This document shows, in pieces, positions 1 through 19,300 of a stretch of DNA of 64,000 nt; position 1 is the stretch's first letter; each line of letters starts with the position of its first letter. The stretch spans positions 39,186,757 through 39,250,756 of the forward strand of contig OZ029913.1 of NCBI GenBank assembly GCA_964023275.1, written 5' to 3'. Origin of the DNA: Norana najaformis. Its lineage: Eukaryota; Annelida; Clitellata; Crassiclitellata; Hormogastridae. Under the pieces are notes generated by a model. The model was not told the origin of the DNA. It saw nothing but the letters and a program-made list of their open reading frames with translations, and made no database searches. The position numbers were made by a program, and so were the translations under genes.

Positions 1-583
1 TTTGTTTGTTAAACGTTTATAGTGCCTCCACAAAAAGAGCTGCTCTCAGCACAAGTGCCTTTGGGAATAGGCAAATTTTACACAATACATGTACATGTAA
101 TTGAGGCCAGGTTTCACTTGAAGCGAGCATCGACCGAAGCATTAGCACTTTGACAATTTAATGCCATAAAAGTCATTAGTACAGATTACATTAATCAGAC
201 TGGTTAACAGGCCCTACAGACACAGACTGGTCAACATGGATACCAATATGGATACCAATTACAAGATATGTGCCAAGCCCCCAAAGCGTTAGACTAACTT
301 GTTAAGCTCTATGTACAGTTACACATAACGCGGAATAACATTAGGTTCAGGAAACTATCCAGTTTCCATCACAAAAGAAAAACTGCCGGGGAAAAGCAAA
401 GCCAACATCTTCTGCCTAACTAACTAAAGGTCTCTGAACTTAATCTGGCCAACTTTCTTCTGATAAACATGAAAACTACATCTACCATTTACATTTGCAT
501 GGTGGTTGTAAAAATGGCAAAATATCAAATGAAGCGATAATACATGAAGTTGATCAAGTGACACTCTGTTGATCACAGGACTC
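1..583. other. 3' flank / probable 3'UTR of cathepsin D
   Basis: Sequence downstream (minus sense) of the cathepsin D stop codon. I see no AATAAA in minus sense and no other gene. The transcript end may lie beyond the window edge. Confidence 0.4.
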
Positions 584-8827
<8,244 letters not shown>

Positions 8828-9106
8828 CGCTCGCAACGCACAGCTAATTGCACAAATGAGATAAATTAGCCAGCAATACGCGTTTAAATTTAGGCCCCTT
8901 GCAAAACACTCTCTCAGAAGCTTGTCACATCAACGTCGGTTACGAACTCATTCGACTAGTCATATGACTATTTAGGTCGTTCTCGTGTCGCTCGCAGACA
9001 ATAAAACGAGGACGTCCAGCTCAACACAATTTTGTATGCAGACTGTCCACCATGTTTACACGAAGCATACTCGGAGTATTAATATAATAACAATAATAAT
9101 TAGCAA
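8828..9106. promoter_or_regulatory. Probable promoter/5' flank of cathepsin D
   Basis: Immediately upstream (minus sense) of the start codon. It is richer in CG dinucleotides than the surrounding introns. It contains a CATATG E-box inside a GTCATATGAC palindrome near 8960. I see no convincing TATA box. The assignment is positional. Confidence 0.35.
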
Positions 9107-9360
9107 CTTCTAATGCGCCAGTGTCTAATGCACAAGGCATCAACCGATGGCACACCAAAACCAAGCCACAATCAGGTCGATATCCAGAAGGTCAGTCCGC
9201 ACGACAGAGAGGCAGCCTATGGTGGATAAGCAATTTGAAACAGGTAAGTTTTAAGTTGAGAACGAAATGACAGGAGCGACTGAGCAGAACGAACAGACAC
9301 AGGGAGGGAATTCCAAAATTTTGGTCCAGCAACCGAAAATGCTCGTATTAACCATTAACA
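9107..9360 (+). repeat. Dispersed repeat family B, copy 1
   Basis: CAGTGTCTAATGCACAAGGC, then CAACCGATGG, CCAGAAG and CTATGGTGGATAAGCA, recur in the same order at 46405-46522 at roughly 85 percent identity by eye. Shorter relatives (a CTTCTATAGCGCC start with AATGCACAAGGCATCA) occur near 24100, 25858, 49846, 51892 and 60026. Confidence 0.65.
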
Positions 9361-9892
9361 CATGGAACACAAGAGGATAGCTCAAGCAACGTAGGGCAAA
9401 TATTTTAAGAAGAGACCAAGATTATTAGCCACTCTCCCAAAAAATACGTAAGGAGGGGGCATGATGCATTCTGGTATAGCTTGAACAGTCCATGATTGCT
9501 GGGGGAGTGATCACCTGCCTTGCCTTTTAACGCTCAACGTGTGATAATAGATGAGCTGCACCTATCCAAAGTGCCTGTAAAAAGGCCAACTGGGTTAACT
9601 TCGAAGCTGACTGAAAGCGGAGGTCACCCCAGGTATCATTACAGAGGACATTGAGCTCAGCCACAATTTGATTGTGGAAAAACTCTGACGGGAGCGGAGA
9701 GACATATTCCGAGGAGCAAGCCGCGTATGGATGCGAAGGGCATGCCTTACTGGACAAAGCGCACAGACGAAGTGAAAGAGGAAAAGTGACGATTTTGCCT
9801 CTGCTCTAACCGCACAGAAGCGGTGAATGCGCGAAATGGGGCCAAGACCCTGATGCAGAGGACGAAAATTCCGAAAGACATCCAAGATTAAG

Positions 9893-10128
9893 TTTTTCTA
9901 CAGCGATAGTATGGCTTCAAACCTGCTCATTTTTCAATCAATTAATAGGGTGAGATCCTTCACCACTGTATGGCTTATTTCAGAGGTTTAAATCTCGGGC
10001 TAGTACGGTCCGTACACGGGGACCTTAAATGGCGTGGCGCCCACTCAAACGGGCAGCGTGGTGAAGGATCTCATTGCAAAATGAGCAGGGGCGAGGCCAT
10101 ACGGTCGCTATATAAAACCTATACATTT
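9893..10128. repeat. Foldback element with long terminal inverted repeats
   Basis: The left arm (9893 to about 9970, with GTATGGC, CCTGCTCATTTT and GAGATCCTTCACCAC) is the reverse complement of the right arm (about 10052-10128), allowing one gap of about 14 bp in the right arm. A second, inverted partial copy lies at 11050-11180. No transposase gene is visible. Confidence 0.75.
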
Positions 10129-10136
10129 AAATTTGT

Positions 10137-10335
10137 TACCGTTGCCCGTTTGACTTGGCGCCGCTCCATAGCCATAGCTGCTCCGCCTCTCTGGAGTAAA
10201 CTCCCACCAGAATTACAACAATTATCTGACCCTTCCTACGAACTCACCAGCAGTGCATCCCTTTCATACTCTGCACAGGTCTTTCACTCAAACTGAAAAC
10301 ACCTCTTCCACAAATCCTATCCTGATTACTCCTTT
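10137..10335 (+). mobile_element. Decayed L2/CR1-like LINE, reverse transcriptase C-terminal end
   Basis: The translation RSIAIAAPPLWSKLPPEL followed by FHSNLKTPL matches the well-known end of CR1/L2-type ORF2 proteins (an AxxLWNSLPxxLR motif, then FKxxLKTHLF). Only this tail survives; stops follow. It directly adjoins the foldback element at 9893-10128. Confidence 0.65.
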
Positions 10336-11049
10336 CCCCTTAATTATCTACCTCGCCGCTCCAATTCTAAACATCATCCTCTGTAGCTATGCCACTGTCT
10401 GCCTGCCTGACCCTTGTGTCTTAACCTGGAACCGAATCTGACTCTATCTCACTATCGATTTTGTTTTGACTGAGCAGTTGTGAATAGCTGGTCCCCGCGA
10501 CTTAGAATTCTTTGAGCGCTGTAGAAAACTTGAATGTACGATAACAATTACATGTTCTAGTTCTAGGCGTTTGGATTCAATGCTGTGTACTCTACAATTA
10601 CCTCGTTGACTCCGAGCATGCTCGGAGCAGTAGTGGAACAAGCACCAGATGTCAGCTCTAAAACGAGGACGTCCAGCTAAACGTTCTTGTCATGCAAAGT
10701 AACTGTTCCAGAATTCTTTACGCAAATCCACCAGTTTGTTCGATTGAGGCATTATGATGCAACATAATCCTAAGTGCCTCTCGAAGGCGCTCCTCGCTAG
10801 CTTAATTAAGGCTTGAGTTAAGAACAGGAAGTTTTCCTGTAGACAAAAAAATGCTTGCTTAACTGAAGAAATCACCCTAGTGGGCTCTTGCACACAGTTA
10901 GAACCTAACAACGGTTGACAGTTGAAACAGTGTTCGGGGTTCTTGACCTGTGTTGCATTATAATACAGAACACGGCAGCCGAATGAAACGTTCGCACGTT
11001 ACGCCACCGACTGGCGCTCCCTATACGATGATGTTAGAAGAATGTAAAT

Positions 11050-11180
11050 GTAGAAGTTTTTCTATAGCGACTGTATGGCCTCGACCCTGCTCATTTTAAA
11101 ATGAATAGATTGGGTCATCGCTGCCTGTCTGGATGGGCGCCACGCCATTTAAGGACCGTGGTAGTCCGAGATTTAATTTT
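11050..11180. repeat. Second, inverted copy of the 9893-10128 foldback family
   Basis: It shares the CTGTATGGCCTCGACCCTGC arm and then a GGGCGCCACGCCATTTAAGG core, which is the reverse complement of the core at about 9989-10043. Only one arm is well preserved. Confidence 0.7.
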
Positions 11181-11290
11181 CTTAAATATAGCCACCATGG
11201 GTATGCGAACCGGACGTTGAGTGTAGACGTTCATCACGCCACCAGGTTCATTAAGTCGTTAATAGTCGGCCAATTCGTTTCAAAAATTTC

Positions 11291-11360
11291 TTGGTGGTGG
11301 TCGATTGGTGGTGGTCGATTGGTGGTGGTCGATTGGTCGTGGTCGATTGGTGGTGGTCGA
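11291..11360. repeat. 14-bp minisatellite, five copies
   Basis: The unit TTGGTGGTGGTCGA is repeated exactly five times over 70 bp with a single substitution in copy four. It explains the Trp/Gly/Val-rich short frames here. Confidence 0.95.
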
Positions 11361-13377
11361 GGACCCTTCAAAAACCTTGGCTTGCCGTTTCATCACCAAC
11401 TCGACATTTTTCAGTCACAGACAGACCAGCCATTCTATTAAAAGTCTGCCAATTCGAATCAGTGGTCTGGTTTCGGCGATTGATGTCCAATTACTGTCCA
11501 AATTCAAAGCAGACTTAATGAAATTTGCGCACGGGGTATATGTCTGAACATACAAAAATTATCAAGCAAATTCTATGATAACTTAACTGTCAAAATGAAC
11601 GAGACGCGTCAACGATAATAGGCAACATTGGCCACTGTCGACATCTGGCAATTTTTTTACACCGAATCTTAAACCATCTAACGCAATATCTTACTATAGA
11701 TGAATATTGATGACAACGACGTTATCAAACATTATAATAATAATTATCTGCGGACTTCCGTAGCGCATTGTTATAATGCTCATGGCATCAGCTGGTGGTC
11801 ACTACTAAATAAAATTGTTGTGGGTCATTCCACCAGCTCAACTCAACCAATTTTGAGCGACGTCCACACTCGACCATCTGAGAATTGGCCGGAATTTAGC
11901 CACATGCTGCAAAATGTGTTTGATGAAAAAGCCTACATTTTCTGCAAAATATGAACTATTTAGGCCTATATCTTTAGAACTGTTAAACCATATTATATCG
12001 TAATAGTAATCCAGAGCCCAACGAAAGCCACATCTCATGGACCAGCTGATTCACCGGCGCTCAGTCAAAACAAAATCGGTAGGGAAAAGGGTTCGGTCCC
12101 AGGTCAAGATCCAAATATCAGGCAGAGAAAGCATGGCAGCTACATCGGGTGATGTCTGGGATTGAAGCGGAGAGATAAGAGGAAAAGGGGACTCAGGATA
12201 GGATCTGTGAAAGAGAAATGTTTTAGGTGATTTTTCAGCTGTCCAGCTTATAATGTAGATTGCAAGTCAAATTCCAGGGCGAGTCCGGTCAAAAGCCAAG
12301 ACGGGAATCCGAGAAGACAGAAATAGCTTACAGAGGCAATGGTTCCAGAAACTTCTGGAAGAGATGAGTTTTTAGTCGAGATCTGAAGGCCAAAACAGAC
12401 TTTTTACAAACAACAAAATGTTAAAACAGTCACATATGCTTTAACAATCATATTCTCGGACAATTTTATTAAGACAGGATGGTCTGTAAAAATGCATTTG
12501 AGCCATTTAAGCCACGCTTACTTACTCCAGTTTTCGTCTGTGCTATTGTTTCTTCGCTGACGAGCAGAGAACCAGTCGAAATAGCGTTGCTACGGTGTAT
12601 GAAAAGTGCATTTAATATTGTGAAAAAAATTATTGTGGGTATATTTTCTTAAATAAACGCTAGTCGAAAAATGCAGGTCTTTATAAGCTGCTATTCAATC
12701 AGGTGGCATGGTTAAATTAAGATATTGCTCACAAACTCGCAGATTATGAAAATTATTGAACCAAGATTACTGTACGGTAGCATGTAGATCAAATTCAAAC
12801 CACGAGTTTATATAATATAATTTTAAAAAATTAGTTCATGTTGTATTTTAACAATATTAAATATATATTGAAAGCAGCATCTGATCGGCAGTCATTTGTG
12901 CTTATAATCGAACAACAGTGTTTCTTGGAAGGATTTAAAAGAGCCATCAGAAGAATTTTCGTGTTGTATTATATATTTTTCAAAAGTAGGTCCAAGCCTT
13001 ACAGCTGGCGTACGAGGTTTTATTAAGTTAAGATCCAACAAAAGTATCGCTACATAATTCAATAATTCACTTTTTTATAGTTATAGTATGGTACGTTTTA
13101 CTTCTTCAGTGCAAAATGGAGTTAAATGACGGTAATACACTGAAGAAATGGGTGTAGATGTAACGGATTATTTTCCCAATGATCGTGTTACTCTGAGGTG
13201 CATTGGCAATCGCTGAACATTTGGAAGAAGTTCTTCTGTGGGGCGGCTGCGTTGAAGTGTGGGCTTATTGTAAATTAATGAAATAATTATTTTCTCGAGA
13301 GAGACGCCACAAACTATCTCCAAACTTGACAGGCATTCGTTCGAACTACTTCTCTTGACGCTAGTAAATCGGTAACC
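11361..13377. other. Spacer upstream of RCOR, repeats and probable promoter
   Basis: No gene seen. 11760-11835 resembles repeat family B. 12228-12370 contains AAATTCCAGGGCGAGTCCGG and neighbours that match 51965-52015, the 3' flank of the L2-like LINE. The last roughly 250 bp before 13378 should hold the RCOR 5'UTR and promoter; I see no clear TATA box. Confidence 0.4.
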
Positions 13378-16300
13378 ATGGTCGTTGTCGGGGAAAAGAG
13401 CTACAAGCACATAGATGAGGGACCGATTAGGAACGTGAGACGAACCCGGAGTCCAACGGCGGCCGCTGAAGACTCCAGCGGTAGTGATGAAGACGGTGAG
13501 CTTGCGAATAACAACAGTAATGTTAAAGTATAATAGTCATAAAAATGATAGTTGTTTAAATTTAATAGAGTTATATTAACGAACAATGAATGAAGCTTTA
13601 GAAGGTGCTAATTTGAACAGTACTGCTGCTAGTGCTTAGCTTTGAAAACCGAGGAATGCAAACGATGTTATGTTATTTCAAGAATAAATAATGGCAAATT
13701 TGTAATCATTCAGCGATGAATAGGCAAACTTAAGCCTTGTTTGAGAGTGACAGAAAAATTTAATTTTTATTGTTGCTTGTTGTTTCCTGTTGCGTTCAAG
13801 ACAGCGGAATGCGTATCGGACCAGAGTATCAAGCAGAAATTCCAGAATTTAACCCACGTAAGTAATTGCTGTCTCTTCAAGAGCTCTGCCTTCTGGCCAT
13901 CTGGCTGTCACACTGTTTCCAAACCATGCAGAGATTTAGAAACAATGACAAGTCTAAATTCCAGATACACAGAAACCTCATTTTTGGCACTTCTTTGGTG
14001 GGAGGCATAACATGTATACACTTATGACAACATTGTGTTACTGCAACATGGGTTTTAAGTTCCATGTTCCTGTGTTATGTACTTAATATTGAATCTATTT
14101 TGATCTTGCAGAGGCTGAGCCGGAAGTGAAGACAGAGGCAATGCTTGTCTGGGCACCTCATCCAGATCCAACGCTCGATGCTCGAAGTAAGTTAACGTTG
14201 AATTTTAAACTGCGGTTGTAGTAATGTTGTAATAGTTGTCTGTGCTGTAGTTGTGGGAATAATGCATGAATTGCCCTCTGCCAATCAGTGTTGAAGAGAC
14301 AATGAAAGAATGTTAGCCATCCAGTTGTGTACCAGAAGTACTCTGGGAAGAGTTTGGGTCTGGTTTATGGAGGTGTCTAGTTTTGTATAATTGAGGTCTA
14401 TAGTGATTGGGCAATAGATGGTCTACCCTTTACCCACTGTAACCTGACTTCTGGTTTCACTGGATTTTGAACAGGCTATTCCACTGGATTATGAGTTTTT
14501 ACTAAGGTTTCATTTCAAGTACCACTGATTTATGCCTTGTGCATTTTTATAATGGCGTTAACCTGTCGTGTGACTATTATTGGCCCCGACTTGACTCCAG
14601 TGACCTTGAGACCTTACTTGTGTATCATTATTAAGTAATTCTGGCATTTAACAGTTGTTTTGTGTTTAAAAAATAAATTATATTAGTTAATGTTCTCTAT
14701 TTTATTTTATTTTTGATTTTTGAAAAAATGAATCATGATCTTAATGTTTTCTGTTTTATTTAAATAGTCGACGAATATTCAGCCGAGGCTAAGGAAAAGC
14801 ATGGCTACAACTTGGAACAGGTATGCCTTGCACAATTCGTAGTGATTCCAGTGCAGCGTTTCAACCGCTTTCTGTTTAAACTATCGAAATCAGTTGACTT
14901 CTTTGACTATTTTGGCACAGGTGTAAATGTTCAGAACTTGACTGATGTCTCTTACACTGGCGTATATTTCAGTCTAAGCAGAAAAACTTGAATCTTTTAC
15001 CCTTTCTATAATTCAGAGAGGTTCTTTAAAGGTGCTATATAATTGTTACTGTCGTCAGGCATCTGCGAGCTGTCGTAAGGTCATTATCAGATTTCGTATG
15101 TGTTGCAACACTGACCTGGGACTCAGAACATGAAGTAAATGTCAACTCTGGATGGGAATCCGTTGGTTGGGTTAAGTGTTTGTGAGAGCTTGCCGGTGGT
15201 GACTTTTCTATTTGAGCATTGTTTGCCAACTGATGAACCTTTTCTTCTGAACAAACTTCAACACCATTTAGGCTAGTGTAGGCAGAACATTTCATTCAAA
15301 CAAACTTTTAACACCATTGAGGCTAACGCAGGCAGCGCTTTTGTTTTTTTTAATGTCTAGATATTATTTATTTCTGCATTTATAAAGTACAGATATCTAA
15401 CGACTAATACATAACATAGCTGTTATTTGGGGTGTTTTGATGCAGTCGCTTGGAATGCTCTTTTGGCACAAACACAGCATCGATAAAGCGAAAGCAGATC
15501 TGCCGAATTTCACGCCTTTCCCTGAGGATTGGACTGTTGAGGATCGGGCACTATTTGAACAGGCGTTCGGCTTCCACGGGAAATGTTTTCACAAAATACG
15601 ACAAATGGTAAACAGCTTCTTTTGCACTGATGCTTCTTTTGGATGTGTTCAGTTGATTTGATTTAAAATTATTTAACAACATTAATTGACTGAACATCAA
15701 CAGCAATTTAATACAGATAACGGAATAAGAAAAAATCGATATCTGCAGTTATTGAGACAGAAGTCTTGCCTCCTCGTCTGCCTTTGTCGGCTATACTGTC
15801 TAATTCACGTGACCACTGTTTAAACAATTTGTAGCTTCCTGATAAGTCGATTGGTTGCCTTGTGAAATACTACTACTCATGGAAAAAGACAAGATCGCGT
15901 ACAAGTCTGATTGACCGTCAGGCCAACAAGATAGCAAACAGCCGAGATGTCAGGTAAATGCATTTCATTGAGAGGTAATTCATTAGATGGCACTGTCTAA
16001 ATGATACAACTCATTACATCAGGCTCTGCATTTGGTAACTGCTTTGCTACTAATTTTTTCTGTCTGGGTTGTGAATATTGTCATATAATTTTATGCTGGT
16101 TGTCATGGAGGCCCCGAATAAGAGGTTGGATACCTTTGACATGTGCCTCAGAAGGATTCTCAAAATCTTCTATACAGACCTTTTCACCAACGAAGAGATC
16201 AGAGCTAGGACAGCTACTGTACCAGAGTCTACCATCATCTGGGAATGTCAACTGCGTTTCTTTGGACATGCTGCACGGGCCCCACCTGAAGAGGACCATG

Positions 16301-19300
16301 TAAGAGTTCTACGGTCAGTGATGAATAAAGTCCCTAGAGACTGGAAGAGGCTGGTAGATCCAGCTACCTGGACCAGAACAGTTGAAAAGGATCTGGAACG
16401 ACATGGTTTTGGGCTGCATTCTGCATGGAGAAAAGCCCAAGACGGATGGGCGTGGTGATACATTGTGCTGCTCATTTGAGTTTGCACCTGGAGAGAGAGA
16501 CATAGTGAGAGAGAAACAGAGAGAGAGAGAGAGAGACGGAGAGAGAGAGACAGAGGGAGAGAGAGAGACAGAGAGGGAGATAGAGGTTGTCATGATTTTA
16601 CTGCTTATCGTGCTGTCAGTATTTTTTAACCTTGACAAAGCAGTATTGTTAAGTTTTAGGATGACGGTTATATTGCTAGTGATTGTAAGATGTGACTTGT
16701 TAAGGTTTATGAATGTATGCTTGTATGTATGATGTATGTGTCTATGTTTGTATATGAACATTTATATAATACATTTAAAGAACCTCTAGGAGTTGGTGAA
16801 ACATGGCTGTGTGATAGTTCTAAAAAGTTCGACATCAGGTAAGCTGAGAATGTTTCTTGAGATAATTATGGTCCAAATAACAGTTTTTGAGAATTTTTAG
16901 AAATATTTTGCTGTGTATTTTGTAGTGACGAGGAAATGGAGGCAAGTGGTTCCAGTGACAGTGACAATGATGCAGCCAAACAGAACATAGTTAGTACTTA
17001 TTTCTTGGTATGATCTTCGTCGTTTTATTAAAGTATTATCAGCGGGCAGTAAATTCACAAAAACGTAAATACATGTTCTTCTAAGCCTTAAATCTTAAAA
17101 TTTTATGTTAACTTCTTTTGATAAAGTCTGAGCAATCAATGGAGGGAGATCTTTACCTGGATCTGCATGTCCTGATGTCCTGGCTGCAAGTATCTTTCAT
17201 GAGCACTTTAAAACTGTTGTCTATTGGCAGAGGCACAGAGGATGTCTGAGTATGTTTTGAAGCGGTGTTGTATAAATGCTGTGAATAAAATAAATAAAAT
17301 AGTGATCCTGCTGAACCTTGGACCTTGTTGAGTGCCGCAAAAATTATTGGTGACTCTGTTGGATCTCGGATTAGGTTCTGTGAAGCTCTATGTAAATTTG
17401 CAGATACGTTACCTTTGTATATTGATTTACAATGAATAAGCATAAACTTTGCAGAAGGAGGAATCAAAGAGCACCATGTCGCGTGCTGGAATAGGCAGTC
17501 GTAAAGCCGACATTCATGCAAAGATGCGAAGCAAACGAAAGCCACCGAGAGGAATGTATCTGCATCAAGAGTGTCTGATGTCAGTAGCTACCGGGCCGCC
17601 TGGACAGGGTGATGCCATCCTGAAGCAGTACGAAGCTGAACTTGTTGAACTTAAGCGACAGGTTGGTAGGCCACTGCAATCCAACCACAGAAAATTCTTT
17701 TCTTACAGGTTGCATGGCTCAACAACAAATTGTCAATTTAACACTAAACATTGAAATTCTGTCCCTTGGTAGCACAGTTTTGTGTAAAGTTTATGAAGAA
17801 AAATTCAGAGTAACAGTATATAACGGACTGTGGAAACACTCAACTGATGTTAATGACACTGTGGCATCAAAAGACGTAGCACGTCGTAATAGAAAGTGGT
17901 TCAAAAAAGATGCTATGTACAAGACAAGATGACACGAGCAGCTCATGTTCTTTGTGTTGTATGGTAGGTTCAGAATAACAAGCAAGTTCTGAGCGTATTG
18001 AAGGAAAAATCATCTGGCGGAATCGACCAATTCAGAATTCCAGAGGTTAGTAGTGATAATTTCTCGATCTTCTGGAACAGTTGTCCACTCAGAATTAGAG
18101 CTTTACTAATGTCAAGAATAGCTGACGAATCTTCAGCTTATCTTAAAGATGTGCCATTTAAAATCTGTGAGGTAGCCATGTTTTGTTGCTTTGTGAGGTT
18201 CTTTAAAAGTAGTATCGCTTTAATGGGAATCATTGGTTTTGGGTAAAATTGGATAGATGTTCCTATAAGCAGCAGTCCCAGTTTGTATCTAGTTTGTATA
18301 TAGTGCCTTGTGAGAACCAGGTTTGTACTGCAAATTTATCTGCATCATTACTCTGCCAACCATCCCAGTCTTTGGCTTGCTTGCCTCCAGGCTTTGTGTA
18401 GCCCAAACTTGAGCAGTTGAAGATCTGCCTCGATCCTCCAGTCCATGTGTGCCTTGGTTGTGCAACTGGTCTCTTCCCACTCCTTGGGGACTGGAAATCA
18501 AGGCTTGGAATGCCCTGGCGTGATCCTGCCTACCATCACACCGTGCAAAGTGCCCAATTGTCTGGAGTATTGGACAGAACATGGAATTCACATGATTCCT
18601 GTTGGGCACCATTGTTGGAAGGCATCCAGTTTCTTCTATAGGAACTGTGAGCATCCAGGTCTTAGCCCCCAGGTCTCAGGAGCACAGGTGGTATGTAAGA
18701 TGTAAACAGGCACATTTTTATGTCTAACTGAATGGTTATGCTCCGAATTCCCCAAGGCTGTTCATACAGTCGTGGGCAATTGTTATTTGCAATCGGACCA
18801 AAGGCTTACTGCTGCCATGAGGCTTAACGTTCGACCTGAGTTAGTTGAACCGTCCTACAAGTTCCATCTTGTTTCCTGCAACCTGCATGTGTTCCAACAT
18901 TGGAGGTGGCTCCAGCATTGTCTGAATCTTGGTTATTGCCCACTTTTTATCTCCCTTCCAAACCATTGTGCTTCCTGGTCCAGTATTTCCAATGAAGGGT
19001 CCATAATCTCCAGAATTTCGACAAGAAGGGCCACATCATTGGCAGAGTCCAGGTTGAAGAACATCTCCAATCCAAAGTGTGCACCTGCTTGACCTTTGGC
19101 AACAGTCTGTTCCATGATCTGGTTTATTGGTGGCTAAAAAAAGTATGGGACAAGTTTGCAGTCCTGTCATGCTGCACTTTCCCCTCTGTCAATCTGGTCA
19201 CACTGTCAATACGTACAGCACTCGTGTTGTTGCAGAGCTCTGTTTTAAGGTCTGAAATCTTTCAGGAATCTTAAGGTAGAGGAACGATTTTTCTGCTGTC

